A stretch of DNA of 47,890 nt from Spirochaetota bacterium (lineage in GTDB: Bacteria > Spirochaetota > UBA4802 > UBA5550). The stretch covers positions 1 to 47,890 of the forward strand of contig WRGT01000066.1 in assembly GCA_009787025.1 (NCBI GenBank), given 5' to 3'. The notes beneath the pieces were generated by a model. The model worked only from the letters and a program-made list of their open reading frames with translations, made no database searches and had not been told where the DNA came from. The stretch's first letter is position 1. Every line of letters begins with the position of its first letter. A program made the position numbers and the translations under genes. Positions 16,608 to 25,679 of the stretch are shown in pieces.

Positions 16608-18023
16608 TTATTTTACATCAGACAATACAACAACTTCACCAAGCGACGACAATTCTTTTTTTAGATTTATGTTTCCTACAACAACGGTTACAAGTCCATG
16701 ATTGAATAACTTTTTACTCTCGTCGGTAATTTTTGATACGGTTACATTATTAATATTAGTGAGATAATTTTCATAATAATCACCGCTTAATTCATTATAC
16801 TCCAAGTCTAAATAATTCCCCAGAATATCCTCAATGGTCTCAAATTTAAATATATAGCTGTTCTTTATAGATTCCTTAGCCCATTGAAGTTCATCGGCAT
16901 CTACAGGTTCACTGCGCATTTTTGTTATATTGCTGTTTATCAGAGACAGAACTTCGGGAACAGATTCATTCCTTGTCTGTACAAATCCTATAAAAACGCC
17001 CGTATTACGCCTGTTCTTAACCAATGAGAATACAGAGTATGCCAAACCTCTCTTTACTCTTATGTCATTCATCAGTCTTGAATTAAATGAGCCTCCGCCC
17101 AATATATAGTTCATTGCATATAATGCATAGTTGCCGTCATACTTTACAGCAGGAGCAAGCGTACCCGTATAGATTGTCGCCTGCTCTAACTCCATAGGTA
17201 TGAGATATATTTTTCCGGCTGACGACTTTATACTGTTTATAACTTTATCCTTATCAACACTATATGTCTCTTTATTGCCCCTTTCTATGCCCGACAGTTC
17301 CTTTTCCGCAAGCGACACTATACTGTTCTCATCCATTGAAGAAGATACGGCTACGCTTATATTTCTTCCTGTTGCAAATCTCTTCCATATCTGTTTAAGG
17401 GAGTCCGGATTTGTTCCTTCAATACTCTTTGCGCTTGGCGATGCGCCGTAACCTGAGCCGCAAAATATTATCTCTCTTAGTTTTAGTACGCCTATCTCGT
17501 CAGGTTCATCCATACTTCGCATAATCTTTGAAAGGACAAGTCTCTTTGCAGAGGATAGTCCGTCGTCTTCAAAAATCGGATTTTTCAAAATATCAGCGAG
17601 TATATTAAATGCCAAATCGCCGTACTTACTCAATACCTTTATTTCTATGCCTATTGTTTCTAATCCGGCATTTATACGTATAGTTCCGCCGATTGATTCA
17701 ATCTTTTGATAGAGAGTATTCCCCCTGAATGAATCAGTGCCTGAAATTGAGATAGTTGTAGTAAGCGTTTCTGCTATTCCCGCATTGCCGCTGTCTTCAT
17801 ACATTTTGCCGAAAGAGATTGATGCATATATTACAGTTACGGGGAGTTCGTCCTTAATATAAAGAATGTCCAGATCATTCTTCATCTTATACTTTTTTAT
17901 TTTAGGCAGTGACGATAAAAAGCTGCCGTTAGTCTGTTTTTGTTTTAGACTTTCAGCTTCTGTTCTGTCCCAAGAAACAATCAATATTGAAAATAATATT
18001 ATAACTGTTAAAAATTTTTTCAT
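16608..18023 (-). CDS. M16-family zinc peptidase homologue lacking the metal-binding motif
   Basis: The 471-residue protein has an N-terminal signal-like segment and the two-lobed M16 fold (DILYIKDELPVTVIYASISFG at the start, and ALYAMNYILGGGSFNSRLM with RVKRGLAYSV in the second lobe). Where active M16 enzymes have HxxEH, this one reads AGIAETLTTT, so it cannot bind zinc there. Its start overlaps the stop of the HxxEH-containing gene by four bases. Family precedent (mitochondrial processing peptidase and bacterial M16B pairs) suggests that the two form a heterodimer with this as the non-catalytic, substrate-binding subunit. GAGAGG precedes the ATG. Confidence 0.85.
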   Translation of the reverse strand: MKKFLTVIILFSILIVSWDRTEAESLKQKQTNGSFLSSLPKIKKYKMKNDLDILYIKDELPVTVIYASISFGKMYEDSGNAGIAETLTTTISISGTDSFRGNTLYQKIESIGGTIRINAGLETIGIEIKVLSKYGDLAFNILADILKNPIFEDDGLSSAKRLVLSKIMRSMDEPDEIGVLKLREIIFCGSGYGASPSAKSIEGTNPDSLKQIWKRFATGRNISVAVSSSMDENSIVSLAEKELSGIERGNKETYSVDKDKVINSIKSSAGKIYLIPMELEQATIYTGTLAPAVKYDGNYALYAMNYILGGGSFNSRLMNDIRVKRGLAYSVFSLVKNRRNTGVFIGFVQTRNESVPEVLSLINSNITKMRSEPVDADELQWAKESIKNSYIFKFETIEDILGNYLDLEYNELSGDYYENYLTNINNVTVSKITDESKKLFNHGLVTVVVGNINLKKELSSLGEVVVLSDVK

Positions 18024-19519
18024 CTGCCGCCTCTCTCGTCGTGAAGCACTGCAACCGTCTTATTGTTATCTCTAATATATTTATCATATACTGTCTGTAT
18101 ATCATTAACCGATATGCGTTTCAGATTATCCAAATAGTTAATCATATACCTCCAATCTTTAAGCGCTGTCTGATAATAGCTTAACTGCCATGCAATACCG
18201 CTGTTGCTGTCAAGTGAAAAAATATAAGAGGATTCGGATAGATTTATCGCCTTATCAATATCAGACTGATTAATCTCTTTTCTAAATCTCTCCATTTCGG
18301 AGTATATCTCCTTTTCAAGATTTTCAACACTCACTCCGTCAATAGGCGCGGCATAAATAATAAAAAGGTTATCATAACGCGAGCCCGGAGCGCCGCTCCA
18401 TGTATATAAGTTCGATGCCGTCTTCTTATCAATGACTAAAGATTTATATAACCTTGATGATTTTCCGCTCCCAAGTATTGACGATATAATATCAAAAACA
18501 TAGTCGTCTTTTGCCGGAGCTGCAGGCTTTTTCCACCCTATCATTATAGAGGGTTTGGATTTAAAATAAACATCAACCCGTTTTTCGCCTCTCTGTTCGG
18601 GTTCAATAACCTTTATCTCTCCGGGTTCGGGTTTTGACCGGATAGGTTCAAAATATTTTTTTATAATATTATAAGTTTCTTCTGTGTTCTGTTTTCCTAT
18701 AATAGTTATAGTCATTCGCGACGGGATATAATAAGTATTATAAAATCCGTTTATATCATTGATAGACATATATTTAATATTAGATTCCCACCCAATAGCA
18801 GGATGCCTGTACGGATGAGCTGAAAATGCCGCAGCAAAAAAAGCTTCGTATAAAAATCCATCGCTGCTGGAGTGATACCTCATCAATCTCTCTTCGATGA
18901 TATTGTCTCTCTCTCTATAATACTCTCTAAATACCGGATTCTTCAGTCTGTCCGATTCAATCCGAGCCCACAACTCAATTCTGTCGGAAGGGAGCTGGAT
19001 ATAGTAACCGGTCATATCCTTTGATGTGGAGGCATTAAACCCCACGCCGCCGTTAGACGTATAGAGCATATCATACGGCGAGCTGATTATAAGTTCATCC
19101 TGTTTTTTCTCAAGCTCGCTTAGTTCTGCCTCAAGCGAATTTATCTTACTGTTATTCGGATTCTCAAGTCTTAATCTGTCAATAGTTTCGCCGATCGCTT
19201 CAATCCTGTCAAGAATCGGTTTCTCTTTTTTATAATCTTTAGTTCCCAGCGTACTTGTACCTTTAAAAAGCATGTGTTCAAGTATATGGGCAGCGCCGCA
19301 AGTATTATAACTCTCGTCTGCCGATCCTACCCTGAATGAAATATGGAACGCCAATGTAGATGAAAAACCTCTATCCATCATAAGAAGCGTTATCCCGTTT
19401 TTAAGTTTCTTCTCTACAACACGCTCCTTTAAATACTTTGACGCATCAATCTCCGACGAATAATTATCAGTTGTTATCGTCAATAAAACAAGGATGAAAA
19501 AAAGATAAAGCCTCTTCAT
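18020..19519 (-). CDS. M16-family zinc metallopeptidase, catalytic subunit
   Basis: The zinc-binding motif HILEH is intact (H78 and H82 ligands, E81 catalytic, counted from the ATG at 19519). The expected downstream glutamate is in the segment RDNIIEERLMRYH. The start at MKRLYLFF, not the ATG 21 bases earlier, is supported by GGAGAGG seven bases upstream and by the signal peptide that follows, so the enzyme is probably periplasmic. An inserted coiled-coil-like stretch (about residues 98-145, rich in Glu, Leu and Lys) lies between the zinc motif and the region of the third ligand. Its partner is the overlapping inactive homologue. Confidence 0.9.
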   Translation of the reverse strand: MKRLYLFFILVLLTITTDNYSSEIDASKYLKERVVEKKLKNGITLLMMDRGFSSTLAFHISFRVGSADESYNTCGAAHILEHMLFKGTSTLGTKDYKKEKPILDRIEAIGETIDRLRLENPNNSKINSLEAELSELEKKQDELIISSPYDMLYTSNGGVGFNASTSKDMTGYYIQLPSDRIELWARIESDRLKNPVFREYYRERDNIIEERLMRYHSSSDGFLYEAFFAAAFSAHPYRHPAIGWESNIKYMSINDINGFYNTYYIPSRMTITIIGKQNTEETYNIIKKYFEPIRSKPEPGEIKVIEPEQRGEKRVDVYFKSKPSIMIGWKKPAAPAKDDYVFDIISSILGSGKSSRLYKSLVIDKKTASNLYTWSGAPGSRYDNLFIIYAAPIDGVSVENLEKEIYSEMERFRKEINQSDIDKAINLSESSYIFSLDSNSGIAWQLSYYQTALKDWRYMINYLDNLKRISVNDIQTVYDKYIRDNNKTVAVLHDERGGR

Positions 19520-19523
19520 TGAA

Positions 19524-19907
19524 TTACCTCTCCTTCTCATTATTTCTAATTATTTCCTCTGCAAGAATTTTAAGTTTAGGATGAACCTTTACCTCAATTT
19601 CATCGTCAGTAGAATTTTTAGCGCGTTCATAATCGGAATCTTTCTCAGTTGACGGTTTTAACCATTTGCCCAGAGCAAACATCATCCTTGCATAGATTTC
19701 ATCAATCCTGTCTTGTCGATTAATCATTCTATAAAATTTAAGAGCGACTAACGGCTGCCTGTTATCATAGTAATAATAATCTGCAACACGCATTATTCCG
19801 TCTCTATATCCGGCTTTTACAAAAAACTTTATAGCCTCTGTAATATTTCCATTATTAAAACATTCGTTCCCTTTCCTGACAAGCAGGACTTTCTCTTCAT
19901 TATTCAT
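19524..19907 (-). CDS. Small TPR-like protein upstream of the M16 pair
   Basis: The frame opens further upstream, but AGGA seven bases before the ATG at 19907 marks this as the start, giving 127 residues (MNNEEKVLLVRKGNECFNNG). Residues 5-75 form two to three TPR-like helical hairpins (NITEAIKFFVKAGYRDGIM and PLVALKFYRMI). A charged tail follows. It ends four bases before the catalytic M16 gene and is likely co-transcribed with it. No enzymatic motif is visible. It may be an adaptor for the same complex, but that rests on position only. Confidence 0.6.
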   Translation of the reverse strand: MNNEEKVLLVRKGNECFNNGNITEAIKFFVKAGYRDGIMRVADYYYYDNRQPLVALKFYRMINRQDRIDEIYARMMFALGKWLKPSTEKDSDYERAKNSTDDEIEVKVHPKLKILAEEIIRNNEKER

Positions 19908-20159
19908 TTTATTTTCCTGCATTACATATTTAGTCTGATTATTTTTTTGCAAACTGTAAAAAAAATATCCACAACTAAAAAATTAATATAATATTGATAT
20001 ATTACCTAATCTATTTGTCGGAGTTATTTGCATAAAACGTTAATATGAGCAAACAGCTGTAAAAAAAATTAAATCTTGACAAAGATTATTATTGTATATT
20101 GAAGTCATAAATATTAAATAAAATATCATGTCAACGGACTTTATTAAACGGAGATAAAT

Positions 20160-20921
20160 ATGTACCCTACTTTTTTTACCTATAAGTTTATAACAATCGG
20201 ATCATTCGGACTTCTTCTGGGCGCGGCTTTTTTTATTGCATTCCTTTTACTTGAAAGAGAGTTTATATTAAAAAAGATAGATCCTGATCTTGCTTATAAG
20301 ATATTAATTACGGTTATACCCTCTGCAATAGTCGGAGCAAAACTCTTTCATATCATAGAAAATTTTACAGAGTTTCTCGCAGATCCGTTTGGGACAGTTT
20401 TTTCAGGCGCAGGACTTACTGTTTACGGAGGATTCATATTCTCATTCATCGCATCTGCAATTTTAATAAAAATGAATAATGAAAAACCTCTCAAGATATT
20501 AGATATAGCGTCTCCTGCAATGGCGCTGGGCTATGCAATCGGAAGGCTTGGCTGTCATGCCTCCGGTGACGGCTGTTATGGAATACATACACGATCATTT
20601 CTTGGAGTAGCATATCCAAATGGTATTGTACCCACTTCGGTAAATGTATTCCCTACGCCGCTCTTTGAATCTTTTGCTTCATTGATATTTTTCTTTATTT
20701 TAATGAGACTGCGAAAACATGATCTTAAAACAGGCATGATATTTTTCATCTATCTTATCATGAACGGCTGCGCACGCTTTGCCGTAGAGTTTATAAGAGT
20801 TAATCCCGTTACGTCAATCGGACTTACTCAGGCGCAGATTGTCGGAATATGCTTTGTTGCAGGCGGGGCAATAGGATTATTCTGGCTAATGAAAGTTGGG
20901 CTGAGAGATAGCGCGGTATAG
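20160..20921 (+). CDS. lgt: Phosphatidylglycerol:prolipoprotein diacylglyceryl transferase
   Basis: Lgt attaches a diacylglyceryl group to the lipobox cysteine of prolipoproteins in the inner membrane. The 253-residue protein has seven or so hydrophobic helices. It carries the family signature GRLGCHASGDGCYG near residues 130-143, with the essential Arg and Gly positions, and a second conserved region AVEFIRVNP near 218-226. CGGAG precedes the ATG, and a TTGACA box is visible at 20076-20081, though no -10 box fits it well. Several lipoproteins in this window would be substrates. Only 14 bases separate it from the following 60-codon gene. Confidence 0.9.
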   Translation: MYPTFFTYKFITIGSFGLLLGAAFFIAFLLLEREFILKKIDPDLAYKILITVIPSAIVGAKLFHIIENFTEFLADPFGTVFSGAGLTVYGGFIFSFIASAILIKMNNEKPLKILDIASPAMALGYAIGRLGCHASGDGCYGIHTRSFLGVAYPNGIVPTSVNVFPTPLFESFASLIFFFILMRLRKHDLKTGMIFFIYLIMNGCARFAVEFIRVNPVTSIGLTQAQIVGICFVAGGAIGLFWLMKVGLRDSAV

Positions 20922-20935
20922 AAAAATTTTAAGGA

Positions 20936-21118
20936 ATGAAAGTATTAATCGAAGAACTGGGTGATGTAAACGCAGAAAGATTTATTTCCGTGCTGTTACG
21001 CGAATCATTCGACTATACCGAATGGAGAAAAAACAACCTTTGCGTCGGAATGAATGTAGAAGAAATAAGCAAATCAGCAATGGAAATACAAAAACAATAT
21101 AAAAAATCACCAGCTTAA
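20936..21118 (+). CDS. Small conserved-looking hypothetical protein, 60 residues
   Basis: The product (MKVLIEELGDVNAERFISVL, then FDYTEWRK and NVEEISKSAM) looks like a family of small proteins found scattered in many phyla, often thought to act as antitoxins. That is recollection, not a search result. The AAGGA is almost adjacent to the ATG, an unusually short spacing, so translation may depend on coupling to lgt. No toxin gene follows: the next gene, rpmE, is on the other strand. If it is an antitoxin it is an orphan. Confidence 0.5.
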   Translation: MKVLIEELGDVNAERFISVLLRESFDYTEWRKNNLCVGMNVEEISKSAMEIQKQYKKSPA

Positions 21119-21157
21119 AATAGATAAGAAATATTTTGATAATACATTCAATCAAAA

Positions 21158-21212
21158 ATTAAGCTGCGCTGGCAGCAAATATGTAGGCAGCAATTTGCTG
21201 CCCCTACTTAAT
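21158..21212. repeat. Nested palindrome between converging genes, REP-like, possible bidirectional terminator
   Basis: Arms GGCAGCAAAT (21171-21180) and ATTTGCTGCC (21193-21202) are perfect. They are framed by ATTAAG (21158-21163) and CTTAAT (21207-21212). A second, shorter palindrome (GTAGGCAGCA...TGCTGCC..CTAC, 21183-21207) competes for the same right arm. The structure covers the rpmE stop codon (21204-21206). It sits exactly where transcripts from lgt and from rho-rpmE would meet. Confidence 0.6.
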
Positions 21213-21404
21213 ATTATATTTCTTCTTGAACTTATCAACTCTGCCTGCGGTATCAACAATCTTCTGCTTCTTTGTATAAAAGGGATGACAATTTGAACAT
21301 ATTTCAACGTGAATATCTTTAACTGTTGATCTGGTCTCTATCTCATTTCCGCATGCGCAATGAATTTTTGTTGTATCATACTTTGGATGAATTCCGGGTT
21401 TCAT
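21204..21404 (-). CDS. rpmE: Ribosomal protein bL31, zinc-binding form
   Basis: The protein has 66 residues, starts MKPGIHPKY and contains four zinc-binding cysteines in CACG and [13 protein letters not shown]. That is the C+ form of L31, which occupies the central protuberance of the large subunit. Length and sequence match the family throughout. AGGAG precedes the ATG by 12 bases. It follows rho by 48 bases, a common arrangement in many bacteria. Confidence 0.95.
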   Translation of the reverse strand: MKPGIHPKYDTTKIHCACGNEIETRSTVKDIHVEICSNCHPFYTKKQKIVDTAGRVDKFKKKYNIK

Positions 21405-21452
21405 AGTACTTCGTCTCCTGCTAACTAATTTTCTTTTATAATCAACTGCATT

Positions 21453-22802
21453 CTATGCAGTATTCATAGCTCTAAAAAACGCCTTGTTATTCTTTGTAGC
21501 CTTCATCTTCTCAACTAAGAGTTCCATAGCCTCTGTAGCACTCATAGAAGCAAGGGCTTTCCTTAAAACCCATAATTTATTCAACTCTTCTTCGTCAAGC
21601 AATAATTCTTCTTTTCTTGTACCGGATTTATTAATATCTATTGCCGGATATATCCTTCTGTCCGAAAGTTTTCTGTCAAGGTGGAGTTCGCTGTTTCCAG
21701 TACCTTTAAATTCTTCAAAAATGACCTCATCCATTCTGCTTCCCGTATCAATCAAAGCTGTTGCTAAGATTGTTAAACTTCCACCCTGCTCAATATTTCT
21801 TGCAGCGCCGAAAAATCTCTTAGGCTTATGAAGGGCGTTTGAATCCACCCCTCCGGAGAGTATTTTACCGCTTGTAGGCACAACCTGATTATATGCTCTG
21901 GCTAACCTTGTAATCGAATCAAGCAGTATAACAACGTCCATCTTTCTTTCAACAAGTCTTCTTGCCTTATTTATTACCATCTCCGCTACCTGAACATGGC
22001 GTGTTGCCTGTTCATCAAATGTAGATGAAACAACCTCTCCTTTTACGGATCTTGCCATATCCGTAACCTCTTCGGGACGTTCGTCTATTAAAAGCACTAT
22101 CAGGTATATTTCCGGATGATTTTTTGTAATTGCATTGGCTATTTTCTGTAAAAGTATTGTTTTCCCTGTTCTTGGAGGAGCGACAATCAATGCTCTCTGA
22201 CCTTTGCCTATAGGCGTCATGAGATTCATGATCCTCATTTCAATTTCACTTCCCTCTGTTTCAAGGTCTATTCTCTGCTGAGGATAAAAAGGTGTGAGAT
22301 CATCAAACAGCACCCTTCTGTGAAGATTTTCAGGATTTTCATAATTTATTGCTTCAATCCTTAAAAGGGCAAAAAACCTTTCATTATCTTTTGGAGGTCT
22401 TATTTGACCTGCAACAGTATCGCCTGTTTTTAATCCAAAAAGCCTGATCTGAGAAGGGGAAACATAAATATCATCAGGACCGGGGAGATAGTTATAGTTT
22501 GGAGATCTTAAAAATCCATATCCATCACTGAGTATCTCCAAAACACCGCTTGCAAAAATAAGTCCCTTTTGTTCGGTCTGCCCCTTTAATATCTCAAATA
22601 TGAGATCCTGTTTTTTAAGACCTGAAGTCCCTTCAAGTTTCATCTCCTTGGCAAGGCTGTATAACTCTGTTATAGTTTTTGCCTTTAATTCGCCAAGGTC
22701 AAGCTTATAAGCATCATTCCCTTTCCCATTATTCTTTTCAACAACTGCGGATTCTTCATAATATCCATTTTGGCTGGAATTTGATTCGCTAACTTTTGAC
22801 AT
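21453..22802 (-). CDS. rho: Transcription termination factor Rho
   Basis: Rho is a hexameric RNA helicase that ends transcription of untranslated RNA. Residues 40-75 form the Rho N-terminal helical domain. Residues 80-155 form the cold-shock-like RNA-binding domain (GYGFLRS and [14 protein letters not shown]). The ATPase core has Walker A APPRTGKT at 208-215, [10 protein letters not shown] at 237-246 and the Q- and R-loop regions ([15 protein letters not shown]). An extra Ser/Asn/Glu-rich 30-residue extension precedes the usual start. AAGGA precedes the ATG. A TATAAT-like box on the minus strand at 22902-22907, with CTAACA 16 bases upstream of it, may be the promoter. Confidence 0.97.
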   Translation of the reverse strand: MSKVSESNSSQNGYYEESAVVEKNNGKGNDAYKLDLGELKAKTITELYSLAKEMKLEGTSGLKKQDLIFEILKGQTEQKGLIFASGVLEILSDGYGFLRSPNYNYLPGPDDIYVSPSQIRLFGLKTGDTVAGQIRPPKDNERFFALLRIEAINYENPENLHRRVLFDDLTPFYPQQRIDLETEGSEIEMRIMNLMTPIGKGQRALIVAPPRTGKTILLQKIANAITKNHPEIYLIVLLIDERPEEVTDMARSVKGEVVSSTFDEQATRHVQVAEMVINKARRLVERKMDVVILLDSITRLARAYNQVVPTSGKILSGGVDSNALHKPKRFFGAARNIEQGGSLTILATALIDTGSRMDEVIFEEFKGTGNSELHLDRKLSDRRIYPAIDINKSGTRKEELLLDEEELNKLWVLRKALASMSATEAMELLVEKMKATKNNKAFFRAMNTA

Positions 22803-22920
22803 ATATTGTCCTTAAATTTTCTTTATACATTAAATTTTAAATTATTTGCTTAGAGGTAAATCAAAAATGCCTTTGCTAAAATCTATTCATTACTTTTTTT
22901 GATTATAATTCAACAAAATG

Positions 22921-22951
22921 AGGTGTTAGGAGTTAAACAACAAAGACACCT
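22921..22951 (-). terminator. Weak hairpin after the CBS-PAS-Fis gene
   Basis: Six-base arms AGGTGT (22921-22926) and ACACCT (22946-22951) with a 19-base loop lie about 80 bases past the stop of the regulator gene, followed on the minus strand by a T-rich stretch. It is a poor terminator by itself. Confidence 0.25.
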
Positions 22952-23029
22952 ATTAACAATTTTACACTAATATTTATCAGATATTTGAGTCAAGAAAAAT
23001 ATTAAAAAAAATTAAATAATCTATTTTTT

Positions 23030-23974
23030 TTAACTTTTACTCAATTCTATACCAAATTTTTTGATTTTTGAACTCAATCCCTGTCTTGTAAGCTTTAAAA
23101 GCTCTGCAGATTCGTCAAGATCTTTCCCTTTCCTTATAGCTCCTATTATTATCTGCCTCTCAACAGCGTCAACTATATCCTGCAGAGACTCCCCTCTTAA
23201 ATCCACACCGGCAACAGTTAATCCTTCAAAATCTAACCCTTTTTTATCACAAAAAATCAAAAAACCGGACTTTCTTTCACCGCTAATAAGCGGTATCTTT
23301 TCATAAAATATCCCAAGTTCGCTATTATGAAAGAAAAGGTCCTTATCTTCAGCTTTTGAAAAGAGTTCATTCTTCATTGGATCATTTAAAAGTTTTTCAA
23401 TAATCTCCACGTCAACTTTAGAATTATGCTTTGAAAAATAGAGATCCTCAAAATGGCTGTTATAAAAAATTGTTCTGCCCTTTTCATTAATCGCATATAG
23501 AGCTCTTGGTATATGCTCAAGTATAAGGTATATCATCCAATCAAGGACCTGGTCATCTTGCTGCTTTTTAATCTCAACTTCATGGTCAACCGTATTTGAA
23601 TAATCACATGCGGTAAATAATTGAAGTCTGGTCCATTTCCCTTGTATTTCGCCGAATATATTAATTACAATAAATTCTCTTATTTTACCATACGGGATTA
23701 AGTCGTCAAAGGTCATTCTGATTGCATTACGTGTTATAAATTCGTCAATTTTAAGTTTTTCAATCCGTTCGATATCGCTTAATTCACCGATAATATTCTG
23801 TTTCTTTAATATCCCTATTAATATACCCCTCTTTGAAACTACAGGTATAATCGGCACATCGTGAGTGTAGAAGAGACGTACAATATCCTCAGGACGCGCA
23901 TTTTGATGATCAAACGGATTTTCCGTGAATTCCACCGTATCTGTTTCGGATATTTTTAAATTATCATCGCTCAT
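23030..23974 (-). CDS. Regulator with CBS pair, PAS-like domain and Fis-type DNA-binding domain
   Basis: Residues 25-125 look like a CBS pair (IVRLFYTHDVPIIPVVSKRGILIGILKKQ, then a weaker second half). Residues 145-245 resemble a PAS sensor (IPRALYAINEKGRTIFYNSHFEDLYF). Residues 265-312 form a Fis-type helix-turn-helix (IIGAIRKGKDLDESAELLKLTRQGLSSKIKKFGI), as at the end of sigma-54 activators. The AAA+ domain that contacts sigma-54 is absent, so it is probably a direct DNA binder. It starts three bases after the dapB stop and so forms one unit with dapA-dapB. CBS pairs usually bind adenine nucleotides, which would give an energy input. Its targets are unknown. Confidence 0.75.
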   Translation of the reverse strand: MSDDNLKISETDTVEFTENPFDHQNARPEDIVRLFYTHDVPIIPVVSKRGILIGILKKQNIIGELSDIERIEKLKIDEFITRNAIRMTFDDLIPYGKIREFIVINIFGEIQGKWTRLQLFTACDYSNTVDHEVEIKKQQDDQVLDWMIYLILEHIPRALYAINEKGRTIFYNSHFEDLYFSKHNSKVDVEIIEKLLNDPMKNELFSKAEDKDLFFHNSELGIFYEKIPLISGERKSGFLIFCDKKGLDFEGLTVAGVDLRGESLQDIVDAVERQIIIGAIRKGKDLDESAELLKLTRQGLSSKIKKFGIELSKS

Positions 23975-23977
23975 GAT

Positions 23978-24775
23978 TCACTTAAATCCTAAGACATCAT
24001 ACATTGTATAAAAACCTGCTCCCTTTCCATGCAGGTATTCCATAGCAGCAACTGCGCCTGCAGCAAAAACATCTCTGTTTACAGCTCTATGAGTCAGCTC
24101 AATCCTGTCATCAAGTCCAGTAAAATAAACAGTATGCTCGCCGATAATGCTGCCGCCCCTCATTGCATGGATCCCAATCTCGTTGGCAGTTCTCTCGCCT
24201 GTAATACCGTCTCGTCCGTTCATAACAGAAGCGCCTGATAATCCTGTCAGATTACCCTTAATAATCTCAAGAAGTCTCTTCGCAGTCCCTGACGGCGCAT
24301 CCTTTTTATTTCTGTGGTGCGCCTCAAATATCTCCACATCATACTCCGTACTTAGCGCCTTTGAAGCGATTTCTGTCAATTTAAAAAGGATATTAACTCC
24401 CAGCGACATATTTGGCGAATATATCATTGGAGCTATTTTAGAATATTGTTTTATCTCATCAATCTGCTCACCGGAAAATCCCGTTGTTCCGATTACTACA
24501 GGTTTTTTAAGCTCATGTATTATACTAATGAGCTTCATTGCAGCCTCAGGTGTCGAAAAATCTATTACGCCGTCAACTTCACTAAGCGCTTCCCTGTTTA
24601 TTGCCGATATGATGCAGCCGCACAGGGGATTGCTTACAAGTTCTTTGGCATTTTTATTAATTAAACCGGAATTTTCGGATTCAAAGGCTGCGCAGAGTTT
24701 ATGACCGCGATTAGTCATTATTCTAAGGATGGCATTTCCCATCCGCCCGCCTATTCCGCATATCCCTATCTTCAT
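23978..24775 (-). CDS. dapB: 4-hydroxy-tetrahydrodipicolinate reductase
   Basis: DapB reduces the DapA product with NAD(P)H in the diaminopimelate and lysine pathway. The cofactor-binding loop GICGIGGRMGNAI is at residues 3-15. VIGTTGFSGEQ lies in the middle, and the catalytic region EAHHRNKKDAPSGTA carries the histidine and lysine. The length of 265 residues is typical. Its ATG overlaps the dapA stop by four bases, which indicates translational coupling. Diaminopimelate is also the cross-linking residue of the cell wall. Confidence 0.95.
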   Translation of the reverse strand: MKIGICGIGGRMGNAILRIMTNRGHKLCAAFESENSGLINKNAKELVSNPLCGCIISAINREALSEVDGVIDFSTPEAAMKLISIIHELKKPVVIGTTGFSGEQIDEIKQYSKIAPMIYSPNMSLGVNILFKLTEIASKALSTEYDVEIFEAHHRNKKDAPSGTAKRLLEIIKGNLTGLSGASVMNGRDGITGERTANEIGIHAMRGGSIIGEHTVYFTGLDDRIELTHRAVNRDVFAAGAVAAMEYLHGKGAGFYTMYDVLGFK

Positions 24776-25650
24776 TTAAGTTTTATCCCGTAATCTGTCA
24801 GACTTTTCCTTAACAGCGCTCTGTTCTCATCGCTTAACGGCACAAGGGGAAGTCTAAGTTCGCCTCTGCATAATCCCATCATTTCCATTGCAGCTTTTAA
24901 CGGAATGGGATTTGTCTCTAAAAACATTGCCCTGCAAAGCGGAAGTAGTTTATAAAAAAGTTTCTTAGACTCTTCTGTTTTATTATCCTTATATAATGTG
25001 ACAACTCTTTTAACATCGCCCGGAAGTATATTGGCAAGCACCGATATTATTCCTTTACCTCCTGCTGCTAATAACGGAAGAAGTATATTATCGTCTCCCG
25101 AGAGTATAGTAATCTTATCGCCGCAGAGTTCTATTATTCTCATAATCTGAACTATATCTCCACATGCCTCTTTCATTGCAGCTATATTGCCAACCCTTTT
25201 TAGAAGCTCATCTACGCTCTCGGGTAAAAAATTTACGCCGCATCTCCCGGGAATATTGTAAAGGACAATGGGAAGTTTTGTAGCATTTGCGATAGCCTCA
25301 AAGTGAGCAATAAGTCCTCTCTGAGTAGGTTTATTGTAATACGGATTAACCGAAAGAACTGCGTCAACTCCGGCATCTTCAGCCTCTTTTGTCAGCCATA
25401 TAGCTTCCTCCGTAGAATTTGCCCCTGCTCCGGCAATAACCTTTACGCGGCCATTAACTATCTTTACTGTTTGTCTTATAAACTCTTCGTGTTCTTCAAA
25501 TGAAAGTGTGGGAGATTCCCCTGTAGTACCCAAAGGTATAACGCCGTCAATACCTTCTCTTATCTGCATTTCTACAAGTGATTCAAACGCCTTATAATCA
25601 ATCTTGCCATTCTCAAACGGAGTTATAAGAGCTGTAAATGCACCTTCCAT
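24772..25650 (-). CDS. dapA: 4-hydroxy-tetrahydrodipicolinate synthase
   Basis: DapA condenses pyruvate with aspartate semialdehyde, the first committed step of the diaminopimelate pathway. The barrel protein has 292 residues, like its family. It shows PLGTTGESPTLS near residues 40-51, the Tyr-containing VLYNIPGRCG near 131-140, and the Schiff-base lysine in AAMKEACGD near 158-166. AAGGAG precedes the ATG. It lies 29 bases after the lipoprotein gene and overlaps dapB. Confidence 0.95.
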   Translation of the reverse strand: MEGAFTALITPFENGKIDYKAFESLVEMQIREGIDGVIPLGTTGESPTLSFEEHEEFIRQTVKIVNGRVKVIAGAGANSTEEAIWLTKEAEDAGVDAVLSVNPYYNKPTQRGLIAHFEAIANATKLPIVLYNIPGRCGVNFLPESVDELLKRVGNIAAMKEACGDIVQIMRIIELCGDKITILSGDDNILLPLLAAGGKGIISVLANILPGDVKRVVTLYKDNKTEESKKLFYKLLPLCRAMFLETNPIPLKAAMEMMGLCRGELRLPLVPLSDENRALLRKSLTDYGIKLK

Positions 25651-25679
25651 ACTCTGTTCTCCTTAATAGATTTAAAAAT

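Noticed and set aside
24147-24704. 185-codon plus-strand frame opposite dapB
   Set aside because: It is a shadow of a clearly identified dapB.
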